Positions 1 to 5,745 of a DNA stretch of 18,401 bases are shown here, piece after piece. A model generated the notes under the pieces. It was not told the origin of the DNA and did no database searches. It saw only the letters and a list, made by a program, of their open reading frames with translations. This DNA is from JANJUB01 sp964586225 (GTDB taxonomy: Bacteria > Armatimonadota > Fimbriimonadia > Fimbriimonadales > Fimbriimonadaceae), in assembly GCA_964586225.1 (NCBI GenBank), contig CAZPHD010000056.1, forward strand, positions 1 to 18,401. Direction: 5' to 3'. Within the stretch, counting starts at the first letter, position 1. Each line of letters opens with the position of its first letter. Made by a program: the position numbers and the translations under genes.

Positions 1-51
1 ATCATCCACAAACCAAGATTAACCCAAACCCACACAAAACCCCATAGAGCC

Positions 52-71
52 AAAATCTAAAATCCAAAATC
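52..71. repeat. AT-rich spacer repeat (AAAATC/AAAATCC type)
   Basis: A short run built from AAAATC and AAAATCC words lies just downstream of the aspartase-like gene. On the other strand it reads GATTTTGGATTTTAGATTTT. A similar GATTTTGG-rich stretch occurs at 18241-18272, after the rpsG terminator. Both are in spacers and neither encodes anything visible. The rest of 1-74 is A/C-rich with no gene. Confidence 0.6.
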
Positions 72-74
72 AAC

Positions 75-1472
75 CTACTTGCCCGGAATGCCCGGCTCGG
101 TCAGGAGCGCCGGATCCAGAACCTTCAGCAACGTCTCCTCATCCAGCAGACCCTGCTCGCGCACCACTTGCGGGATCGACTTCTTCTCCTTGAGCGCCGT
201 CTTCACCACTTGGGCGGACTGCTGATAGCCGAGGTAGACGTTCAGCGCGGTCGCCAGCGAGGGCGAGGTCTCGGCATAGTGGGCGCATCGCTCGGCGTCG
301 GCCGTGATGCCCTTCACACAGTTCTCGGTAAACGTGTCGAGCGTGTTCGTTAGAATCTGCAGCGAGAACTGGGCCGAGAATGCCATCCCCGGCATCATCA
401 CGTTCAGTTCCAACTGCCCCGCCATCACGGAGTTGTCAATCGCGTTGCACTGGCCGATCACCTGATAGAGCACGATGTTCAGGTTCTCGGCCATCGAGGG
501 GTTCACCTTGCCCGGCATGATCGAGGAGCCCGGCTGCACCGCGGGCAGCACGATCTCGGCGAGACCGGTGAGCGGGCCGGAGCACATGAGGCGCAGATCG
601 TTGCTGATGCGCGTGAGTTCCTGGCAGAAGATGCGCAGGCCGGCCGCCAGCGACGCCATCGCGAGGTTGCTCTGCATCGCCTCGCGCAGGTCGGGGGCAT
701 TGCGGAACTTGAGGCCGGTGTCTTGGTTCAGGTTGCGAACCACCAAGGCGCGGTAGTCGGGATGGGTGTTCAGGCCCGTGCCCGCCGCCGAGCCGCCGAT
801 GCCGAGCTCTTCCAGCTCATAAGCCGCTTGCTCCAGCCAGCGCTTGGCCTTTCTTAGCGCCACCGCATAGGCAGTGAACTCTTGGCCCAAGCGGATGGGG
901 ACCGCGTCTTGCAGGTGCGTGCGCGCGGACTTCAGGATGCCGTCGAACTCGACGCCCTTGGCCGCGAAGGCGTCGGCGAGGCGATCAATCGCCGGGAACA
1001 GGTCCTCGAGCATAAGCCGCGCCATGATGCGCATCGCGCTCGGGAAGGTGTCGTTCGTGCTCTGGCCGTAGTTCGGGTGATCGTTGGGGTTGACGCGCGT
1101 GTAGGCACCGAGCTGCCCGCCGAGGATCTCTTCCGCGCGGTTGGCGAGCACCTCGTTGGTGTTCATGTTGAAGCTGGTGCCCGCGCCCATGTGGAACACG
1201 TCGACCGGGAACTGGTCTCGGAACCGACCGCCGAGAATCTCATCGGCGGCCTGGACGATGGCGTTGCCGACTTCTTTATCGAGCAGGCCGAGTTCGGTGT
1301 TGGCCGCGGTGCATGCCTTCTTGAGGAGGACGTAGGCGTCGATCATCTTGGGGTGCTCGGTCAACCCGCTGATCTTGAAAAGCTGCCGTGTGCGCTCGGA
1401 CTGCGATCCCCAATAGGCCCCCGCGGGAACCTGCACTTCACCCAAACTGTCCTTCTCGATCCGGAATTCCAT
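75..1472 (-). CDS. aspA: Aspartate ammonia-lyase (aspartase/class II fumarase superfamily)
   Basis: This 465-residue cytosolic enzyme should deaminate L-aspartate to fumarate and ammonia. The superfamily signature GSSIMPGKVNP is at 315-325, with the probable catalytic serine S316 and substrate-binding K322 and N324. Other active-site positions known from Bacillus AspB are present: T99 (in GAGTS), S138-T139 (GQSTND) and T185-H186 (RTHLQDAVP). Aspartase-like traits are RTHLQDA, NDLRLMCSGP, the MAGQLELNV segment near 357-365 and a C-terminus ending PGIPGK. The N-terminus (YWGSQSERT) looks more like class II fumarase, so fumC is the alternative; the family is certain, the substrate less so. Length is normal. 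There is no clear Shine-Dalgarno; a -10-like TAAACT sits 7 nt before the ATG. It is divergent from the RAYT gene. Confidence 0.85.
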   Translation of the reverse strand: MEFRIEKDSLGEVQVPAGAYWGSQSERTRQLFKISGLTEHPKMIDAYVLLKKACTAANTELGLLDKEVGNAIVQAADEILGGRFRDQFPVDVFHMGAGTSFNMNTNEVLANRAEEILGGQLGAYTRVNPNDHPNYGQSTNDTFPSAMRIMARLMLEDLFPAIDRLADAFAAKGVEFDGILKSARTHLQDAVPIRLGQEFTAYAVALRKAKRWLEQAAYELEELGIGGSAAGTGLNTHPDYRALVVRNLNQDTGLKFRNAPDLREAMQSNLAMASLAAGLRIFCQELTRISNDLRLMCSGPLTGLAEIVLPAVQPGSSIMPGKVNPSMAENLNIVLYQVIGQCNAIDNSVMAGQLELNVMMPGMAFSAQFSLQILTNTLDTFTENCVKGITADAERCAHYAETSPSLATALNVYLGYQQSAQVVKTALKEKKSIPQVVREQGLLDEETLLKVLDPALLTEPGIPGK

Positions 1473-1479
1473 GCGTGTG

Positions 1480-1485
1480 AGTTTA
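1480..1485 (-). promoter_or_regulatory. Candidate -10 hexamer of a leaderless promoter (aspA)
   Basis: On the minus strand TAAACT is followed by 7 nt and then the ATG of the lyase gene. Transcription starting about 7 nt after the hexamer would begin at the start codon. The same geometry occurs before the HD-GYP and AlkD-like genes. Inferred from spacing only; no clear -35 was seen. Confidence 0.35.
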
Positions 1486-1508
1486 CTAGCAACCCCTTAC
1501 AATGGAGG

Positions 1509-2255
1509 ATGCACGGAGAAAGTGGTTCCGGCGTCTCGCCGGACGGTCTGCAGGGTGGTTCCGGCGTCTCGCCGGACGAAACGGGAGAAGGTAGGATTCG
1601 CCGGGACGGCGAAACCACGTTTGCTTTCTTACCACTTGATGCCGACATACCCATCATCAAGCGTCAAGGCTACTTCCTGCCGCATTGGACTCGCGAAGGC
1701 GCCATCTACCACGTGGTCTTTCGACTCCGAGATAGCCTCCCGCACGAAGTGCTCGCCAACTTCCAAGCTGAACTGGCGACACTCGAAGCGCGGGTCGCGC
1801 TGGGAATGGCCTCTGCCGAAGAAGCTGGGCGACTCGCCTATCTCGTTTCCACTCGGGTCGAGGAGTATCTCGATGCCGGCCATGGGCGGTGCCTCATGAA
1901 GGATCCCAAGATCGCAAGCGTTGTCGCTGATGCACTCAAGCACTTCGACGGACAACGGTATGTGCTCCACGCATGGTGCGTCATGCCGAACCACGTCCAT
2001 GCCGTCGTAGAGCCCATCTCACCCCACGAGTTGCCAGGCATAACCCACTCATGGAAGTCCTTCACGGCACACGTGATGAACAAAATCCTTCAGCAGCGCG
2101 GCGAGGTCTGGCAGAAGGAGTCGTATGACCATCTCATTCGCAACGAGGCCGCGTTTCACCAAGTTGTTGGCTACGTGCTAGAAAACCCGATGCGAGCTGG
2201 CCTGATGAACTGGACCTGGATAGGTTGCGCGAGCCCAATGCCTGAACCTGAGTAG
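1509..2255 (+). CDS. REP-associated tyrosine transposase (RAYT, IS200-like Y1 family)
   Basis: A 248-codon frame related to IS200/IS605 TnpA, the single-strand HUH endonucleases that act on REP hairpins. The Y1 fold is seen as a first strand (AIYHVVFRLRDSLP), the HxH metal motif in WCVMPNHVHAVVEP, and the nucleophile region QKESYDHLIRNEAAFHQVVGYVLENP with the likely catalytic Tyr in ESYDH. The recognisable domain starts only at about residue 55 (GYFLPHW). The only in-frame ATG upstream of it is at 1509, so the first ~38 residues would be read from three REP copies. A non-ATG start nearer 1650 cannot be excluded. GGAGG directly abuts the ATG, too close to act as a normal Shine-Dalgarno. REPs in opposite orientations flank the gene, as in known RAYT/REP units. 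It is probably a domesticated single-copy gene rather than an active insertion sequence. Confidence 0.85.
   Translation: MHGESGSGVSPDGLQGGSGVSPDETGEGRIRRDGETTFAFLPLDADIPIIKRQGYFLPHWTREGAIYHVVFRLRDSLPHEVLANFQAELATLEARVALGMASAEEAGRLAYLVSTRVEEYLDAGHGRCLMKDPKIASVVADALKHFDGQRYVLHAWCVMPNHVHAVVEPISPHELPGITHSWKSFTAHVMNKILQQRGEVWQKESYDHLIRNEAAFHQVVGYVLENPMRAGLMNWTWIGCASPMPEPE
1522..1618. repeat. REP hairpin cluster, 5' side of the RAYT gene (3 copies)
   Basis: Three related palindromes occur here. Two direct copies (1522-1544 and 1555-1577) read GTGGTT followed by CCGGCG-TCT-CGCCGG, a perfect 6-bp stem. The third (1594-1618) is the opposite orientation: TTCGCCG-GGA-CGGCGAA, a perfect 7-bp stem, followed by AACCAC, the complement of GTGGTT. 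The constant GTGGTT foot beside a GC-rich hairpin is the typical REP layout. All three lie inside the proposed 5' end of the transposase reading frame. Confidence 0.85.
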
Positions 2256-2261
2256 CCCATC

Positions 2262-2321
2262 TTCGCCGGGACGGCGAAACCACTTTGAATCCGACCGGAT
2301 TCGCCGGGACGGCGAAACCAC
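2262..2321. repeat. REP hairpin pair, 3' side of the RAYT gene (2 copies)
   Basis: Two copies (2262-2283 and 2297-2321) of the TTCGCCG-GGA-CGGCGAA palindrome are followed by the ACCAC foot. They are in the same orientation as the copy at 1594-1618 and inverted relative to those at 1522-1577. They start 6 bp after the transposase stop and end 2 bp before the inverted repeat upstream of dnaK, filling almost all of the transposase-dnaK spacer. Confidence 0.85.
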
Positions 2322-2323
2322 GC

Positions 2324-2344
2324 TTTGAGTGTATGAGGCTCAAA
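2324..2344 (+). promoter_or_regulatory. HAIR-like inverted repeat (candidate HspR operator) upstream of dnaK
   Basis: TTTGAGT, 7 nt, then GCTCAAA. The HspR-associated inverted repeat (HAIR) consensus is CTTGAGT-N7-ACTCAAG; this site keeps the 7-nt spacing and matches 11 of 14 bases, with TTTGAG/CTCAAA perfectly symmetric. It is immediately followed by a -10-like TAAAAT (2345-2350), so a bound repressor would cover the promoter. No CIRCE element is seen. hspR itself is not in this window, so the regulator is inferred. Confidence 0.45.
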
Positions 2345-2376
2345 TAAAATCATTTGGGTATCATCAAGAGCAGATT

Positions 2377-4278
2377 ATGGGACGAACAGTTGGTATTGAC
2401 TTGGGAACCACGAACTCAGTCGTGGCCGTGATGGAAGGCGGCGAGCCGGTCGTGATCGCCACCGCCGAGGGCGCGCGCACCATGCCCAGCGTGGTCGCAT
2501 TCAAGCCGAATGGCGAGCGACTTGTGGGCGTTACGGCCAAGCGACAAGCGGTCGTGAACCCGGAGAACACGATTTACAGCATCAAGCGCTTCATGGGCCA
2601 CAAGCTCAGCGAAGTTGAGAACGAGGCGAAGCGCGTTTCTTATAAGGTGAAGACCGGCAAGAGCGGTTCGGTTGTCGCGTATGTGCCGGTCGTGGACAAG
2701 GAGTTTACGCCCGAAGAGATCAGCGCGATGATTCTGCAGAAGCTCAAGGCGGACGCGGAAGCGTATCTCGGGACGACGGTGGACCAGGCCGTCATCACGG
2801 TTCCGGCGTACTTCAACGACAGCCAGCGAACCGCGACCAAGAACGCGGGCGAGATCGCGGGTCTGAAGGTGTTGAGGATCATCAACGAGCCCACGGCGGC
2901 ATCGCTGGCCTACGGCCTCGACAAGAAGAAGAGCGAGACGATTCTCGTCTTCGACCTCGGCGGCGGCACGTTCGACGTGTCGGTCCTCGACGTTGGCGAG
3001 GGCGTTTTCGAGGTGAAGTCCACCGCGGGCGATAGCCACTTGGGCGGTGACGACTTCGACCAGAAGATCGTGGACTGGCTCGTGGCCGAGTTCAAGAAGG
3101 ACCAGGGCGTTGACCTCGCCCAACAGCGAGACGCGCTCCAGCGACTCCGCGAGGCGGCCGAAAAAGCCAAGATCGAGCTCAGTTCACAGGTGACCACCCA
3201 AATCACGCAGGCGTACATCACAGCGGTCGACAACCAGCCGAAGCACCTGGACTACACGCTCACACGGGCCAAGTTTGAGGAGCTCTGCGCCGACCTGATG
3301 GAGCGGGTGAAGAAGCCGTTCTTCCAGGCGATTGAAGACGCCAAGCTGAAGGCAAACGAAGTCGACGAGGTCATTATGGTGGGCGGCTCGACGCGTATGC
3401 CGATGGTGCAGGACCTGGTTAAGAAGCTGACTGGCAAGGAGCCGAACCGCTCGGTGAACCCCGATGAAGTGGTCGCGGTTGGCGCGGCGATTCAGGCGGG
3501 CGTTCTCGGTGGCGAAGTTCGCGACATCGTTCTCGTCGACGTGACGCCGCTGAGCCTGGGCGTCGAAACCCAAGGCGGCATTGCCGACAAGCTGATCGAG
3601 CGCAACACGACGATCCCCACCAAGAAGAGCCGCATCTATACAACCGCGCAAGACAACCAGCCGGAAGTGGAGATTCACGTGCTTCAGGGCGAACGACCGT
3701 TAGCGCGCGACAATAAGAGCCTCGGCAAGTTCCACCTACAAGGCATCCCGCCGGCCCCGGCGCGCGTACCGCAGATTGAAGTGACCTTCGATATCGACGC
3801 GAACGGCATTCTGCACGTCAGTGCCTCGGACAAGGGCACGGGCAGCAAGCAAAGCATCACAATCACCGGCTCGGGCAACCTGAACCGCGACGAGATCGAT
3901 CGCATGATGAAGGAAGCCGAGATGAACGCCGAGACGGATCGGCAGGCTCAAGAGCTTGCCGAGATGAAAAACAGGGCCGACCAGCTTTGCTATCAGACCG
4001 AGAAGACCGTGCGCGAGCTGGGCGACCGCATCGGCACCGATGAAAAGCAGGCGATCGAGGAGAAGGTGGCCGCCCTTCGAAAGGCCGTGGCGGCAGACGA
4101 CGAACCGGAGATCAAGACCGCGTTCGATGCGCTCGAAGCCGAAAGCCATCGTCTCGCCGAACAGCTCTACAAGAAGGCGAGCGAGGAAGCCTCAACGAGC
4201 GAAACAAGCACCGAACCGACCACCGGCGCCGCCGATTCGGAAGACGTGATCGACGCGGAGTTCAAGGAAGAGAAGTAG
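2377..4278 (+). CDS. dnaK: Molecular chaperone DnaK (Hsp70)
   Basis: A 633-residue ATP-driven cytosolic chaperone, full length. The nucleotide-binding domain opens with GIDLGTTNSVVAV (phosphate-1, residues 6-18), then NEPTAASLAYG, the phosphate-2 motif DLGGGTFDVSVLD and the adenosine motif VGGSTRMP. The interdomain linker DVTPLSLGVE is near 388 and is followed by the beta-sandwich substrate domain, helical lid and the acidic tail DVIDAEFKEEK. The ~24-residue NBD segment missing from low-G+C Gram-positive DnaKs is present (YSIKRFMGHKL region). The ATG at 2377 is chosen because it starts the canonical MGRTVGIDLG; an in-frame GTG at 2329 would add 16 non-conserved residues and lie inside the operator-like repeat. 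An AAGAG 7 nt upstream is a weak ribosome binding site. grpE and dnaJ are not adjacent, so dnaK appears monocistronic. Confidence 0.97.
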   Translation: MGRTVGIDLGTTNSVVAVMEGGEPVVIATAEGARTMPSVVAFKPNGERLVGVTAKRQAVVNPENTIYSIKRFMGHKLSEVENEAKRVSYKVKTGKSGSVVAYVPVVDKEFTPEEISAMILQKLKADAEAYLGTTVDQAVITVPAYFNDSQRTATKNAGEIAGLKVLRIINEPTAASLAYGLDKKKSETILVFDLGGGTFDVSVLDVGEGVFEVKSTAGDSHLGGDDFDQKIVDWLVAEFKKDQGVDLAQQRDALQRLREAAEKAKIELSSQVTTQITQAYITAVDNQPKHLDYTLTRAKFEELCADLMERVKKPFFQAIEDAKLKANEVDEVIMVGGSTRMPMVQDLVKKLTGKEPNRSVNPDEVVAVGAAIQAGVLGGEVRDIVLVDVTPLSLGVETQGGIADKLIERNTTIPTKKSRIYTTAQDNQPEVEIHVLQGERPLARDNKSLGKFHLQGIPPAPARVPQIEVTFDIDANGILHVSASDKGTGSKQSITITGSGNLNRDEIDRMMKEAEMNAETDRQAQELAEMKNRADQLCYQTEKTVRELGDRIGTDEKQAIEEKVAALRKAVAADDEPEIKTAFDALEAESHRLAEQLYKKASEEASTSETSTEPTTGAADSEDVIDAEFKEEK

Positions 4279-4295
4279 GGCGGTTGCGTATGTTG

Positions 4296-4361
4296 TGTGT
4301 GGAATGTGGAATGTAGCTAGAACCGACCTCTCGGGTCCAGCCACATCCTACATTCACCACA
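4296..4361. other. Large imperfect hairpin between convergent genes (possible bidirectional terminator)
   Basis: The arms 4296-4318 and 4339-4361 pair at 19 of 23 positions including one wobble. The loop contains a further short stem (GACC/GGTC). It fills the spacer between the converging dnaK and HD-GYP genes. There is no T-run on either side, so a classical intrinsic terminator is not proven. The left arm consists of a repeated GGAATGT word. Confidence 0.45.
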
Positions 4362-4380
4362 TGGCATGCGAGCACTCGGT

Positions 4381-5730
4381 CTATGCCGCCTTCGGAAGCG
4401 CCATCGGCAAGCTCGATTTAAGCACCTCAATGCACTCGCCATCCAGGGCGACATGCGCCTCGGCGTCCATGATGTCGAAGACCTGATCGAGGCTGAGCGC
4501 TGAGCGATACGGTCGCTCAGCGCTCAGCGCGTCGAACACGTCCGCAACGGCCAGGATGCGCATCTCAAGATCCAAATCATCGGCGGTAAGGCCCCGCCAG
4601 TAGCCACGGCCATCAAGCCGCTCATGATGGGCGGCCGCAATCTCAGCGACGCGCTTGAAAGCGCGGATTGGCTTAAGAATCTCGTACGAGTGGCGAGCAT
4701 GTTCGCGAACCCGGGCGAACTCCACGTCATCCAACCGACCTGGTTTCTCAAGAATGGAGTTGGGCACGCTCAGCTTGCCGATGTCGTGGAGCAGAGCGGC
4801 GCGGCGCAGTTCCTGAAGCGGAGCGGGCATCAGTCCTATCGCGCGTCCGATGCGGATCGCCACCTCGGTCACGCGGGTCGAATGCTCGGCGGTGTAGCTC
4901 GACTTTGCGTCCACGATCTTTGCAAAGGCGGCGCAGATCTGGTCGAGGTCGGCTTCTTCGGCGACTTCATGAGCGGCATCGAGGGGCAAGCGTTGGACAT
5001 TCTCGCTTGCGTGTTCGCGGAGCGAGTCCCAGAAGACCTTATCTGACTGGAACACCAACGTTGCCTGCACAAGTTCAGGATCGAACCAACGACCCGAGCG
5101 CTCGCGAAGCATATCCATCGCCGCTTCCAATCCAAAGGTCGTGAAGAACACTTCGACCGTTTGTGCAAGGCCGAGAATCCGCGCGGCGAGCGGGATCTCA
5201 TGGGCGCGTAAATGCCGTGGCGATCCCTTGCCGTCCCAATGCTCGTCGAGGTTCTCAACGGCGGCGGCGACGGTCTCATCGAAGCCCAGCATCTTGGCGA
5301 TGCCCGCACCTTGGGTGCACCGCGCCATCGTGACCTCGTCCATCACCTTGGCGGGTGGGCCGATGTTCGCGAGCATTCGCTGCAGCTTGGCGAAGAGACC
5401 GTTGCCGGGCTCGGTGTGGGCCAGGGCGAACTTGACCGAGGTGAACTGGCTCGACCAATCGACCACTTTGACGTTGCGCTTGAGCAGAAGCTCATCGCCA
5501 CCGAAGATCTTGTGGATGCGCGCCGAGTTACTGGAGCACCCCGAATCCTTGAGCAGCGACGCGAAGAACACGGCGTCGCGCAGGCCCGCATCAAGCTGGA
5601 GCACGGCGGCGAGGCGCGAAGCGATGAGGCACGTGCGCGCGGCATGCCCCTCGGGCTGGCCCTCAACAAGGTCAAGCGCGCGGCTGAGGGCGGTCAGAAC
5701 CTCCGCCTTGGTGATCTGCTCTCCCGGCAT
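4381..5730 (-). CDS. HD-GYP-type protein with two HD domains (candidate cyclic-di-GMP phosphodiesterase)
   Basis: A 449-residue soluble protein without signal peptide or membrane segment. The N-terminal half (about 20-195) is HD-like: GHAAR (28-32), LLKDSGC (59-65), where Lys replaces the usual His of the HD pair, and EHWDGKGSP (163-171). The C-terminal half (about 265-445) is HD-GYP-like: EHSTRV (282-287), LLHDIGKLSVP (313-323) with H315/D316 and K319, HHERLDGRGYWRGL (368-381), and ADVFDALSAERPYR. The GYP motif reads GYW. It may hydrolyse cyclic di-GMP, though the motif changes make the substrate uncertain. It begins 15 bp after the M14 peptidase stop and may share its transcript, but GATAAT exactly 7 nt before the ATG suggests its own promoter. 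A perfect 14-bp-stem hairpin lies within the coding sequence at 4493-4527. Confidence 0.85.
   Translation of the reverse strand: MPGEQITKAEVLTALSRALDLVEGQPEGHAARTCLIASRLAAVLQLDAGLRDAVFFASLLKDSGCSSNSARIHKIFGGDELLLKRNVKVVDWSSQFTSVKFALAHTEPGNGLFAKLQRMLANIGPPAKVMDEVTMARCTQGAGIAKMLGFDETVAAAVENLDEHWDGKGSPRHLRAHEIPLAARILGLAQTVEVFFTTFGLEAAMDMLRERSGRWFDPELVQATLVFQSDKVFWDSLREHASENVQRLPLDAAHEVAEEADLDQICAAFAKIVDAKSSYTAEHSTRVTEVAIRIGRAIGLMPAPLQELRRAALLHDIGKLSVPNSILEKPGRLDDVEFARVREHARHSYEILKPIRAFKRVAEIAAAHHERLDGRGYWRGLTADDLDLEMRILAVADVFDALSAERPYRSALSLDQVFDIMDAEAHVALDGECIEVLKSSLPMALPKAA
4493..4527. repeat. Perfect 14-bp inverted repeat inside the HD-GYP coding region
   Basis: CTGAGCGCTGAGCG, the 7-nt loop ATACGGT, then CGCTCAGCGCTCAG: the two arms are exactly complementary. 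Each arm is itself nearly a tandem of CTGAGCG. It encodes the conserved SAERPYRSALS segment near the C-terminus, so it has arisen under coding constraint or by insertion. Confidence 0.85.
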
Positions 5731-5737
5731 GAATCAG

Positions 5738-5743
5738 ATTATC
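5738..5743 (-). promoter_or_regulatory. Candidate -10 hexamer of a leaderless promoter (HD-GYP gene)
   Basis: GATAAT on the minus strand, one mismatch from TATAAT, lies between the M14 stop and the HD-GYP start, exactly 7 nt before the ATG. There is no Shine-Dalgarno in this gap. Inferred from position and spacing; no convincing -35 box was seen. Confidence 0.4.
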
Positions 5744-5745
5744 GG

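Noticed and set aside
882..1508. Upstream 5' extension of the transposase reading frame, antisense to the lyase gene
   Set aside because: The frame is open only because it shadows the high-GC lyase gene; its product has no resemblance to a protein domain, and the RAYT homology begins much later.
2324..2344. CIRCE element (HrcA operator) before dnaK
   Set aside because: The dyad can be read with a 9-nt spacer, but the arms do not match TTAGCACTC/GAGTGCTAA; the HAIR consensus with a 7-nt spacer fits better.
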